Shown here: in pieces, positions 13,562-20,473 of the stretch
Numbering within the stretch: position 1 is the first letter of the stretch
Layout of the letters: each line of letters opens with the position of its first letter
Source of the DNA: GCA-020352575 sp964600365
Lineage (GTDB): Bacteria > Actinomycetota > Acidimicrobiia > Spongiisociales > JAENVV01
Direction of reading: 5' to 3'
Length of the DNA stretch: 20,473 nt
NCBI GenBank assembly: GCA_964600365.1
Contig: CAZRJG010000038.1
Span: forward strand, 1-20,473
Notes under the pieces: model-generated
Databases searched by the model: none
Told to the model about the DNA's origin: nothing
What the model saw: only the letters and a program-made list of their open reading frames with translations
Made by a program: the position numbers and the translations under genes

Positions 13562-15226
13562 CTACTTGATCCGGTAGCCGCCCAACTCGTTGGCGAGGAC
13601 CCAGGCGGCGATCGTCCCGATCCGGATCTCGTCGCCGGTGTAGGCCGACAGCGTGAACGCTGCCGAGCCTGCCTCTGCTCCCCGCGCCCGAGTCGCACGC
13701 ATCAGCCTGAATCGCTGTTGCCATCGGGCCATGTTCTCGGTGCGGAGGTCGACCCATCCCTTCGACGCCCACACGTCGATGTCACCCTCGGCGATCGCCA
13801 CGACGTCGTGGGTGCGTACTTCGGGGATGCGGATCTGGGGGCCTCGGAGGACCCGATCGCCCGATCGGGCGAGGATGGGCAGGCCGAGGGAGGTGATCGT
13901 CCCCGCAAGGTCGAGGTGGCCGGAGAGGAAGTCGGCGATGCCGTCGGAGATCTCCTCGGGGGTGGCGTCGAGCACCGAGGGCACGTCGCCCCTCGTCGCC
14001 TTGAGCAACTCCGCCTCCCACAGCAGCTTGGAGAGTTCTGGTGGGCCCAACTGGCCGATCGCGACCGAACGCACCCCTGTCTGCTCCTCGAGGGCCTCCA
14101 GTTCGGCGATCGCATCGGCCCGGAGCACGCCGGCCCGGTACGAAGCGCCGAGCACCGAGGCGTCGAGGGCGTGCATGATCTCGAATCCCGTGGGGGCGCC
14201 GCCGATCTCGCGCACGATGACATCGGCGATCTCCTCGGGGGTGACGAACTCCATTTGGCCGGGTGCGGTGATCGCCTCGAACTCGCCCTTGCTGAAGAGT
14301 CCGTTCTCGCCCGTGTCGATCATCGGGAGCTCGATCGGACCCTGCTCGGCGAAACCATCGGATCGGAGTTCGAGCGCATCACCGAGGTCGTCCCATCGGG
14401 CGTCGTGGCGGAGCACTGGCTCCCCCCGATATCGCAGCGCCTTGGCGGTGACGTCGGCGTACCCGATGAGTGCTGCGGGTTTCACCTCCTTGACGATCGG
14501 CGCTCCAGCCGTTCGGGCCATGAGGAACAGCAGACCCGTGTGGGCGAATGCCACGGCGGTCTTCGTCATGAGCGTCACCGACGGGCGGTCTTCCGAGTGG
14601 GTGTAGGGGATGTTGAGGCCCATGCCCCCTGTCCCCGTCGTCCCGACCTTGAGGTAGAGCCGCGTCCCCACCTCCTCGAGCGCGGTTGCGAGGGTGCGCA
14701 CGTGTCGGATGAGTTGGGGAACCGAAAGCGAGAGGATGAGGGTCTCGACGTGTCCAGCGAGGTCATCGATGCCGACCCCGTCGCCGGCCTCGAGCGCATC
14801 GACGTCGCGTTTCGCGAGCCTCGCCACCGTGTAGACGTCCTGGTACCCGATGCCCGTCGCGGTGTTGATGGTGTCCACCACGACGTCGGGTCGATGGGTG
14901 CGGACGAGGTCGACGAGCCACGAGCGCTCGTAGGCGTCCTCGAAGTCACCGAGCAGGTCGGCGAAGGCGGTCTCCCGTGCGTCGGCGTCGGCGAGGATCT
15001 CGGAGCGTCGGCGGTTGCGGAACTCGGTCCTGGCGAAGATGTCGCCGGCCTCGCCCACGAAGGTGACGTTGGGGAACTCCTCGGAGAGACGGTCGATCGC
15101 GCCGTTGACCTCCCGATCGGTGAGGGCGACGACGACGATGCGTTCAGGCCCGAGTGAGGCGAGTCGCCGGGCGACCTGCCGCCCGACGAGTCCGGCCCCG
15201 CCGAGCAGGAGAATGGTGCGATCCAT
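13562..15226 (-). CDS. NAD(P)-binding Rossmann-fold protein (atypical SDR/epimerase-like), function unknown
   Basis: The 554-residue product begins MDRTILLLGGAGLVGRQVARRL, a Rossmann nucleotide-binding motif (GGAGLVG at residues 9-15) of extended SDR/epimerase or saccharopine-dehydrogenase-like proteins. Further on, PDVVVDTINTATGIGYQDVY and LYLKVGTTGTGGMGLNIPYTHSED suggest a dehydrogenase-like core. The C-terminal 250 residues (from about EIADVIVREIGGAPTG) match nothing I can name. Twice the length of a usual epimerase, it probably carries a separate C-terminal domain. ATG 15226 is chosen because it starts directly before the Rossmann strand and has TAACGT seven bases upstream; the 196-residue longer version has Arg/Pro-rich shadow sequence. 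No catalytic YxxxK can be assigned with confidence. Its upstream neighbour on the same strand is a broken SMP-30-like gene. Confidence 0.7.
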   Translation of the reverse strand: MDRTILLLGGAGLVGRQVARRLASLGPERIVVVALTDREVNGAIDRLSEEFPNVTFVGEAGDIFARTEFRNRRRSEILADADARETAFADLLGDFEDAYERSWLVDLVRTHRPDVVVDTINTATGIGYQDVYTVARLAKRDVDALEAGDGVGIDDLAGHVETLILSLSVPQLIRHVRTLATALEEVGTRLYLKVGTTGTGGMGLNIPYTHSEDRPSVTLMTKTAVAFAHTGLLFLMARTAGAPIVKEVKPAALIGYADVTAKALRYRGEPVLRHDARWDDLGDALELRSDGFAEQGPIELPMIDTGENGLFSKGEFEAITAPGQMEFVTPEEIADVIVREIGGAPTGFEIMHALDASVLGASYRAGVLRADAIAELEALEEQTGVRSVAIGQLGPPELSKLLWEAELLKATRGDVPSVLDATPEEISDGIADFLSGHLDLAGTITSLGLPILARSGDRVLRGPQIRIPEVRTHDVVAIAEGDIDVWASKGWVDLRTENMARWQQRFRLMRATRARGAEAGSAAFTLSAYTGDEIRIGTIAAWVLANELGGYRIK

Positions 15227-15233
15227 TGGGCGC

Positions 15234-15239
15234 ACGTTA
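15234..15239 (-). promoter_or_regulatory. Candidate -10 box (leaderless) for the Rossmann-fold protein
   Basis: On the minus strand TAACGT is followed by seven bases and the ATG at 15226, with no SD. This supports the short start over the longer frame. Confidence 0.45.
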
Positions 15240-15272
15240 CGCGGCGAGGATCCAGGGGGTCGGGTCTCCCTC

Positions 15273-16234
15273 CTACCGTGGGGGGAGGAGACCCTGCATC
15301 CACGCCTTTGGACGGCGGTCGATGGCGAACATCCTCCGATGCTTCCCGGGCTCCTTTGGATCGTGCGAGTTCTTGCAGGTTGTGGGTGACCGTCCCGTCG
15401 TCGGCGACGCCGAGCACGATGCCGTGTCGCACCGGGGCCGGCTTGAGGGCGTTCGGGAGTCGTTGGGAGATCGACTGCACGAGCGGGCGTGGCGACATGA
15501 ACTCCACGATGGGCTGCCGAGGTGAGGCGAGTGCCGTCCACAGCGTGGCCCCGTCGTGGCTGAGGTTGTCGGGGAACCCGGGGAGGTTCGTGGCGAAAGC
15601 CTCTGTGCGGCCATCTGCGAGCCAATGGCGGTGGATGGCGTATCGAGCCGTCTCGGCGACGAAGACGGATGCCTCGTCCCCGTCGAGTGCGACACCGTTT
15701 GCGAACTGGAGTCCGTTGACGACGACCTCGATCGTGCCATCGGGGGATCGTGCAAGGAGTCGTCCCGTCGGACGGCCTTCGAGGAGGTCGTTGATGTACT
15801 CCTCGAGCGTCCAACGGGTGGAGCTCACGGTGAAGTACATCGTGCCGTCGTCGGCCACCGAGGCGTTGTTGGTCAAGGCGAATCGCTCCCCGCCGAGGCG
15901 GTCTGCGAGCTTCGAGAGCGTCCCCCCGAGTGTCACCACCTGCAGGCCGAGGTCGGCGTTGCAGACGAGAAGGTCATCACCGAAGCATTCGACGCCGAGT
16001 GGACGGCCACCCACCTTCGCCACTTCGCTGACCCCGGTCCCGTCGAGCCGGAGGATCCTGCCGTCGGCGGTCCCGGTGATCGCACTTCCATCGTCGGCGA
16101 CGACGACGTCCGCCGGCATCCTTCGCTCACGTCGTCCATCGCTCCGCCGCCGCGAGCGCAAGGTTCTCCTCGTAGGCGCCGTCGAGGTTGGGGGGTGGGG
16201 GTGGGTTCCAGGCGACGGGCTCGAACCGGGACAT
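15273..16234 (-). pseudogene. SMP-30/strictosidine-synthase-like beta-propeller protein, frame-disrupted
   Basis: The gene opens at ATG 16234 with MSRFEPVAWNPPPPPNLDG and YEENLALAAAER, the usual start of this family (L-x-G-x-Y/F...N..L..AE), but hits TGA at 16127-16129 after 35 residues. The body then continues in another frame from about 16119: ADVVVADDGSAITGTADGRI, then LTNNASVADDGTMYFTVSS, GLQFANGVALDGDEASVFVAETARY and GFPDNLSHDGATLWTALASPRQ. These are the propeller strands and metal/active-site loops of SMP-30/gluconolactonase and strictosidine synthase relatives (lactone or ester hydrolysis). After VADDGTVTHNLQ (about 15390) the family C-terminus is lost; the frame runs without stop into the next gene, while another frame stops at 15273. 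So at least one and probably two disruptions exist. Assembly or sequencing error is an alternative. A TAGGCT box lies six bases before ATG 16234. Confidence 0.62.
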
Positions 16235-16240
16235 GAGAGG

Positions 16241-16246
16241 AGCCTA
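16241..16246 (-). promoter_or_regulatory. Candidate -10 box (leaderless) for the SMP-30-like gene
   Basis: TAGGCT on the minus strand, six bases before ATG 16234. It confirms the N-terminal fragment as the original gene start. Confidence 0.45.
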
Positions 16247-16270
16247 CGAGCGAGCACGGATCCCATCGCC

Positions 16271-16276
16271 TATCGT
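16271..16276 (+). promoter_or_regulatory. Candidate -10 box for bioY
   Basis: TATCGT, followed by a purine-rich SD (GGAGGAGAAGGAG, 16287-16299) and GTG at 16305. It is divergent from the SMP-30-like promoter, with only 24 bp between the two boxes. No BirA- or BioR-type operator was recognised. Confidence 0.4.
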
Positions 16277-16304
16277 GCGGCCCCCCGGAGGAGAAGGAGT
16301 CCCG

Positions 16305-16886
16305 GTGTTCGCAACGGCCCCCAACACGCTCGCTGCCGCACTCGTCCCGCGCGCCCGCGCCAAGGTCGCGATGGTGGCCGCCGTCTTCGGGTTCGCCTTG
16401 CTCACAGGGATCTCGGCGCTGTGGGAGATCCCCCTTCCGTTCACCCCCGTGCCTGTGACCGGGCAGACGTTCGCTGTGCTCCTCGCCGGGGCCACCCTCG
16501 GCTTCCGGGCTGGGGCGGCAAGCCAGCTCCTCTACGTCACCATGGGCCTGGTCGGCGCTCCGTTCTTCGCCGGGGGGTCGAGCGGCTGGGAGGTCGTCAC
16601 AGGGCCGACGGTTGGCTACCTGATCGGCTTCGTCGCTGCCTCGGGGGTCGTGGGTCGGCTGGCTGAGCGTCGACAGGACCGTCGGGTGCGCACGGCAGTC
16701 CCGGCGCTGGTCGCGGGCAGCGTGGTGATCTACCTGTGTGGGATGGCCGGCCTCATGGTGGTCACCGGCATGGGCGCAGCCGACGCGTTCACCCTTGGTG
16801 TCCTGCCCTTCTTGGTCGGCGACACCGTGAAGGTCGCTGCGGCCGGCCTGGCGCTCCCCGCTGCCTGGAAGCTCCTCGGGCGCTGA
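16305..16886 (+). CDS. bioY: BioY-family biotin transporter (ECF S component)
   Basis: This 193-residue membrane protein has about six hydrophobic segments. The signature stretch LPFTPVPVTGQTFAVLLAGATLGFRAG and the following LLYVTMGLVGAPFFAGGSSG are diagnostic of BioY, which binds biotin in the membrane. A later motif, GPTVGYLIGFVAAS, and the C-terminal LPFLVGDTVKVAAAGLALP also fit. BioY works with the ECF ATPases and EcfT (BioM, BioN) or alone at low rate; neither partner gene lies next to it here, so it would use a shared energising module or act solo. The GTG start is backed by a strong SD five bases upstream. Longer in-frame starts at 16188 give a non-hydrophobic leader and overlap the divergent gene's promoter. 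Confidence 0.93.
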   Translation: MFATAPNTLAAALVPRARAKVAMVAAVFGFALLTGISALWEIPLPFTPVPVTGQTFAVLLAGATLGFRAGAASQLLYVTMGLVGAPFFAGGSSGWEVVTGPTVGYLIGFVAASGVVGRLAERRQDRRVRTAVPALVAGSVVIYLCGMAGLMVVTGMGAADAFTLGVLPFLVGDTVKVAAAGLALPAAWKLLGR

Positions 16887-17254
16887 GGCCGACACGCTCG
16901 CGCCCTCGGCGCTCCTTGCTGGGAGAGACCGGATCCCTGCCGGATGTAGTTGGCGAGCGCGCCGTCGGTCGTGTCCCCTGTCGCCGGAGGAGCTGCTCCA
17001 GGTCATCCCGCGCGAGCGACGTCGCCAGCAATGGGGCGATCGGGATGCTCCACGCCCCGAGGATGATGAGGACGAGGGTGGCGACTGACCCTCCGATGGC
17101 GTCGGAGCTGTCATTCCAGAGTGTTTCCGACTCGACTACGAGGACGGCACCCAGAAGCCGGTCGGCCCGGAGAGGTGTGCTCCTCGCCCTAGGTCACTGC
17201 GACCCCGGCGCTGACGGCCGGAGCGGATGCAGAGCCGACAACCCGGTCCACCAT
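16887..17254 (-). pseudogene. Degraded coding-like stretch with a membrane-segment remnant
   Basis: Between bioY and the response regulator no intact gene is present, but the minus strand has several protein-like pieces in different frames. ATG 17254 starts MVDRVVGSASAPAVSAGVAVT and ends at a TAG. From about 17193, another frame without an ATG or GTG reads through LLGAVLVVESETLWNDS and a membrane-like segment (TLVLIILGAWSIPIAPLLA), then LARDDLEQLLRRQG, and enters bioY antisense without a stop. This suggests a small membrane-protein gene broken by frameshifts, lying downstream of the sensory operon. The family is not recognised. Confidence 0.3.
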
Positions 17255-17320
17255 GGCGAAGCCGCGCTCACCCTCTACCTCGCCTGCCTCAAGGACGGGT
17301 AACCGGCGGCGGCGTCAGTC

Positions 17321-17956
17321 CTACTCCCCGCCGATGATCCCCAGGTCGAGTGCCCGCTTCACGAGGGCCGCCCTCCCGGTCACGCCAAGCTTCGTCATCA
17401 GCCGCGACTTGTACGTTTCGATCGTCTTGACGCTGAGGAACAACCGTTCGGCAACCTCGGCGTTCGTGTGGCCGAGCGCGACGAGCCGGAACACCTCCAT
17501 CTCTCGATCGCTCAGGTGGGCCCGTGCTCCGGGCTCCGACTGATCTCCCTCAGCCAGCACCTTCGCGTGGTGGGGGAGCAGGAAGACCCCGCCTGCGGCA
17601 ACCGCGCGGATTGCTCGGAGCAACTCCTCGGCCACCACGCTCTTTAGCAGGTAGCCAGCGCCCCCTGACGAGAGGACGTGTCGGAGGTAGCCGGCGTCGT
17701 CATGCATCGTGAGGACGAGGATGCGGCTCTCCGGTGCGATCTCACGGAGGCGATCCAACGCCTCGAGTCCCCCCAGCTTCGGCATGTTGAGGTCGAGGAG
17801 TACGACATCGGGACGGAACGCAGCGGCCTTGTCGAGGCACTCGGCCCCGTCGTCGGCCTGGGCAACGATCTCGATGTCCGCTTCCTCCTCCAGCATCGCT
17901 GCGAGCCCGGCGCGGAGGACACGATGGTCGTCGGCGATCAGGACCGAGATGCTCAC
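17321..17956 (-). CDS. NarL/FixJ-type two-component response regulator
   Basis: This 211-residue protein has an N-terminal receiver domain: acidic pocket Asp9/Asp10 (IADDHRVLRAGL), phosphoacceptor Asp55 (DVVLLDLNMP), Thr83 and Lys105 (GYLLKS). A C-terminal LuxR-type helix-turn-helix (about 147-205) reads LSDREMEVFRLVALGHTNAEVAERLFLSVKTIETYKSRLMTKLGV. It should dimerise and bind DNA when phosphorylated by the adjacent kinase. The GTG start overlaps the kinase stop by four bases, so kinase and regulator are translationally coupled. Its targets are not evident; no inverted repeat in this window could be assigned to it. Confidence 0.95.
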   Translation of the reverse strand: MSISVLIADDHRVLRAGLAAMLEEEADIEIVAQADDGAECLDKAAAFRPDVVLLDLNMPKLGGLEALDRLREIAPESRILVLTMHDDAGYLRHVLSSGGAGYLLKSVVAEELLRAIRAVAAGGVFLLPHHAKVLAEGDQSEPGARAHLSDREMEVFRLVALGHTNAEVAERLFLSVKTIETYKSRLMTKLGVTGRAALVKRALDLGIIGGE

Positions 17957-19350
17957 AGCGGCACCTCCACGTAGACGGTGGTGCCCGAGCCCGAGGTCTC
18001 GACCTCGAACGAGCCGCCTACCAGCTCGGCACGTTCACGCATCCCATGGATGCCGACGCCGTCTCCCAACCCCAGCTCACCGTGCTCGAATCCCGAACCG
18101 TCGTCCTCGACGATTGCCTGCACCCCGCCGTTTCGCTGGGCGACGAGGACGCTCACCGACTGTGCCCCGCTGTGCCGGGCTGCGTTCGTCAAGGCCTCCT
18201 GGATCACCCGGTAGAGCGTGGTCTCGATCTCGGCGGGGAGCCGATCGCCAAGGTCCACGTGCACGTCGACGTCCACCCTGGCATGGACCTGCTGGAGGTC
18301 CTCTGCGTAGCGGCGGATCGCTGCGTCGAGGCCGAGGTCGTCGAGGGCGCTCGGCCGGAGCTCATGGGAGAGCTCGCGAACCTGTTGGAGGGTCTCGGTC
18401 GCCACCCGCTTGATCTCAGTGAGGCGCTCGCGGTGCTCGGGTGGCGCGGAGCGCTCCAGCAGCGTTGCGCTCACGATGAGTGATCCGAGGCTCTGCCCGA
18501 CGCTGTCGTGGAGTCGACGAGAGATCTGCCTGCGCTCTTCTTCTTGCACGGTGAGGAGTTGGCGAAGGAGTCGCTGCCTCGCTGCCTCGAACTCAGCGAT
18601 TTCGGATCGCCCCTTCTCGAGGCTCTCGACCATGTCGTTGAACGATCTCGCGAGCGCCCCGATCTCGTCATCGGCCCAGGGTGAGGTGCGGACCGTGAGG
18701 TCTCCCTCCCTCACTCGCTCCGTGGTCTCGATCAACTCGTCGATGGGCCGCGTGAGGAACCATGTGAGGAACCCGGCTGCCAGTTCCCCGATGAGACCCA
18801 CCAGGAGTGTCACGCCGATGAGCCGGTTCGTCATGCGTCCGATGGTGGCGTCGACGCGCTCATGTCCGAGTCCGACCACCACGGTGCCGAGCGACCCGTC
18901 GCGCACAGGGGCGGCGAAGGTGTGCACCGTCCCCCACGGGGTGTCCACGGTGTCGGCCCCGGCGTTGCCATCGAGCAAGTCCTCCAACGCATCGGCGACC
19001 TGGACGGGGAGGCCGCCCCCTCCCAGGGTGTCGGCGACCACCGTCCCGGAGGGGCTGGCGAGGAACACGAAGATCACCTCCTCGTAGCTCGCCGAGGTGT
19101 CGGCAAAGGTGTCTCTGATGGCCAGCCGATCGTCGAAGAGGACGTCGTCAACCACTCGGGTGGAGAGGTCGGAGGCAATGGACGTCCCTCGCTCGAGAAG
19201 TTCGGCGACGAGGTGCTCTTCGAGCGTGGTGCGGACCAGCAGGGTCACCGAGGCCCCGAGCACCACGGTGAGGCCCACGATGATCCCGATGATCTTCGGG
19301 CGCACTCCAACCGACTTGAGGCGCTCACCGATGCGTCGGAGCGTCGTCAT
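17953..19350 (-). CDS. Membrane sensor histidine kinase (HisKA_3/NarX-like)
   Basis: The 465-residue kinase has a first membrane helix at about 19-38 and a second at about 178-199, enclosing an extracytoplasmic domain of some 140 residues (Cache-like from its layout, e.g. EEVIFVFLASPSGTVVADT). A HAMP linker covers about 200-252. The dimerisation domain contains the phosphoacceptor His281 in EEERRQISRRLHDSVGQSL, typical of HisKA_3. The ATPase domain shows Asn389 (N box, QEALTNAARHSG), DDGSGF (416-421) and GVGIHGM (431-437). It phosphorylates the NarL-type regulator encoded next. Its ATG overlaps the stop of the PhnD-like lipoprotein gene by four bases, a strong hint that the lipoprotein delivers the signal to the sensor domain. 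Confidence 0.93.
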   Translation of the reverse strand: MTTLRRIGERLKSVGVRPKIIGIIVGLTVVLGASVTLLVRTTLEEHLVAELLERGTSIASDLSTRVVDDVLFDDRLAIRDTFADTSASYEEVIFVFLASPSGTVVADTLGGGGLPVQVADALEDLLDGNAGADTVDTPWGTVHTFAAPVRDGSLGTVVVGLGHERVDATIGRMTNRLIGVTLLVGLIGELAAGFLTWFLTRPIDELIETTERVREGDLTVRTSPWADDEIGALARSFNDMVESLEKGRSEIAEFEAARQRLLRQLLTVQEEERRQISRRLHDSVGQSLGSLIVSATLLERSAPPEHRERLTEIKRVATETLQQVRELSHELRPSALDDLGLDAAIRRYAEDLQQVHARVDVDVHVDLGDRLPAEIETTLYRVIQEALTNAARHSGAQSVSVLVAQRNGGVQAIVEDDGSGFEHGELGLGDGVGIHGMRERAELVGGSFEVETSGSGTTVYVEVPL

Positions 19351-20300
19351 GTCGATCCGCCTCCCATCGGGGTGAGGTCCCGAGCCCGATCGAACAATTC
19401 GTCGGTCGCCGGCACGAACCCGAGCGCCCCCATCGAGCGCAGCGCCGTGGTCGCGTCCGGGTCGTTGATGGCGCCGAGCACGAGCGTGGCGATCTCGTCG
19501 GCGAGTGCGCCGGAGGCGGAGTTCCCGACGACGATCGCCGGGCCGGGGTATGGGCCCGAAACCTCGACGACCCGGAGGCGACCGAGCAGTGAGGGGTCCC
19601 TCTGGAGGGCTGAGCGGAGGACCCAGTCATCGACCGCGGTGAGGTCGGCCAGCCCCTGGGCGACGGCCTGGATGGCCCGATCCTGCCCGACGGGGTGGAT
19701 CTCGCCGCCGAAGAAGGTATCGGGATCCTCGCCGAGGTCGAGGATGAGTGACGTCGGATAGAGCGATCCGGAGAGGCTGAGCGGATCCGAAGCCGCGAAC
19801 ACGGCCCCCTTGAGCTCACCGAGCGAACGTCCCCCCGCCGAGGGTCCGGTCACGAGCACAGCGTGCGGCGTTGCGCCGTCTCCCCATGCAGGTGTCCCGA
19901 CCAGGCTGACACGGCCCGAATCGGCCGAGGCGAGGTACGCGCCGACGTCGAGGATCGCCACGTCGACCCGGCCGGTGAAGACGAGGTCGACGACCTCGGC
20001 GAGGGATCGTCGTTGGACCAGCTCGGTGGGGAGGCCCAGTGCGTTGCCGAGCCAGGTGACGAAGGGTCCGTACCGCTCAACGACCTCAGCCGGTGAGAGT
20101 GCGACGGCGACGCCGACGGTGAGGGCGGGACCGCCGGCCTCCGCGACGGGGGAGAGCTGCGCAAGGGCCTGATCGAGCGGCACGGTGGCACCCTCGGTCG
20201 GTGCACCGCATGCGGTGAGCAGGAAGGTGGCGACGACGACGAATGCGAGGACGGCGAGAAGTCGGTCCCAGTGATGGGACGGGCGCACATCGAACGCCAT
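19347..20300 (-). CDS. PhnD-like substrate-binding lipoprotein, probable sensory partner of the kinase
   Basis: The 317-residue protein starts with a lipoprotein signal peptide (LLAVLAFVVVATFLLTAC, Cys31 in the lipobox LTAC). The body follows the phosphate/phosphite/phosphonate-binding PhnD pattern: LTVGVAVALSPAEVVERYGPFVTWLGNALG, then VDVAILDVGAYLAS, LGELKGAVFAASDPLSLSG, and late GPYPGPAIVVGNSASG. Such proteins bind oxyanions or small ligands outside the membrane and normally feed an ABC importer; here no ATPase or permease gene follows, but a histidine kinase and regulator do. That matches the known use of PhnD-type AioX as arsenite sensor for kinase AioS. An AAGGAG lies six bases before the ATG. 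The ligand here is not known. Promoter: a TAGTGT-like sequence lies further upstream (about 20349-20354, minus strand). Confidence 0.85.
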   Translation of the reverse strand: MAFDVRPSHHWDRLLAVLAFVVVATFLLTACGAPTEGATVPLDQALAQLSPVAEAGGPALTVGVAVALSPAEVVERYGPFVTWLGNALGLPTELVQRRSLAEVVDLVFTGRVDVAILDVGAYLASADSGRVSLVGTPAWGDGATPHAVLVTGPSAGGRSLGELKGAVFAASDPLSLSGSLYPTSLILDLGEDPDTFFGGEIHPVGQDRAIQAVAQGLADLTAVDDWVLRSALQRDPSLLGRLRVVEVSGPYPGPAIVVGNSASGALADEIATLVLGAINDPDATTALRSMGALGFVPATDELFDRARDLTPMGGGST

Positions 20301-20369
20301 CTCGCACTCCTTGCCCCGACGACGGACCCGCTCATCCGGGATGTCCCGACACTACCCCCGGCTTCGTTG

Positions 20370-20414
20370 CGAGGGCCCCACCCCTACTGGGAAGGACCGG
20401 GGTGGGGGCCCTCG
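20370..20414. terminator. Strong bulged hairpin upstream of the sensory operon
   Basis: CGAGGGCCCCACCCC (20370-20384) pairs with 20399-20414, giving a 15-bp stem with one bulged G and a loop of 14 nt. Very GC-rich and stable. It probably terminates a gene beyond the right window edge or insulates the divergent region. No U-tract flanks it on either strand. The remaining 20415-20473 shows no identifiable gene. Confidence 0.5.
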
Positions 20415-20473
20415 ACAGTTCGTAGGTCTGGCCTCGACGCCGAACTCGTCCCCGGCCCGAAGGAGCTCAGCCC

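Noticed and set aside
12659..15157. An 832-codon open frame on the plus strand
   Set aside because: Its first part overlaps hemF out of frame (Ser/Arg/Pro-rich), and its last part is antisense to the Rossmann-fold gene. Only the middle 300 bp looks coding, reported as a remnant.
15227..15814. 196-residue N-terminal extension of the Rossmann protein
   Set aside because: Lies in shadow sequence of the SMP-30-like gene; the Rossmann strand starts directly after ATG 15226.
13490..17060. Short matching strings near 13490-13510 and 17042-17060 (minus-strand reading GAWSIPI in both)
   Set aside because: The similarity covers only about 20 bases with mismatches and does not extend; too short to call a repeat or duplicated gene.
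1..20473. tRNA, rRNA, CRISPR array, insertion sequence or phage genes
   Set aside because: None was seen: no repeat-spacer pattern, no transposase or integrase motif, and no cloverleaf in the gene-poor intervals on manual reading.

Overview
The window is high-GC DNA (GC-rich third codon positions, many GTG starts, 4-bp ATGA/GTGA gene overlaps). It carries repeated TANNNT boxes placed 6-8 nt before a start codon, as in leaderless actinobacterial genes. The gene types (ChoD-like GMC oxidoreductase, LigAB-like dioxygenase, split-barrel flavoprotein, nitroreductase, hemH-hemF, BioY) suggest an aerobic heterotrophic actinobacterium, possibly of the Acidimicrobiia type. That placement is inference; no rRNA or tRNA is present to anchor it.

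Layout. 2-2717 (+): a translationally coupled set made of a LigB-like extradiol dioxygenase subunit (5'-truncated by the window), its small LigA-like partner and a GMC oxidoreductase with a ferredoxin-like Cys motif. It looks like a catabolic operon for aromatic or steroid-like compounds. 2724-3611 (-): an EamA-family exporter convergent with it. 3612-4127: about 500 bp without a convincing gene. 4128-5120 (+): a secreted lipoprotein alpha/beta hydrolase. 5144-6133 (+): a two-domain AhpD-like protein whose second catalytic cysteine is encoded by an in-frame TGA followed by a SECIS-like hairpin, so probably a selenoprotein. 6250-7787 (+): a TetR-type operator, a short-chain dehydrogenase and its TetR regulator. 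7867-10889 (+): a split-barrel flavin-binding protein, a nitroreductase and a RetSat/CrtI-like FAD oxidoreductase. 11096-13080 (+): ferrochelatase (hemH) and oxygen-dependent coproporphyrinogen III oxidase (hemF), i.e. terminal steps of the protoporphyrin-dependent heme route. 13081-13561: a coding-like remnant. 13562-16234 (-): a Rossmann-fold protein of unclear function and a frame-disrupted SMP-30/strictosidine-synthase-like gene. 16305-16886 (+): BioY. 16887-17320: another degraded coding-like stretch. 17321-20300 (-): a tightly overlapping three-gene sensory operon (PhnD-like lipoprotein, sensor histidine kinase, NarL-type response regulator). A strong hairpin lies at 20370-20414.

The most notable result is the CxxU AhpD-like protein. 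The TGA sits exactly at the resolving/peroxidatic position of the E-x11-C-x2-C-x3-H motif, the reading frame continues for 118 codons without another stop, and a stem-loop with a G-starting tetraloop lies 17 nt downstream. The PhnD-HK-RR operon, laid out like the arsenite sensor AioX-AioS but with a NarL-type regulator, is the second point of interest.
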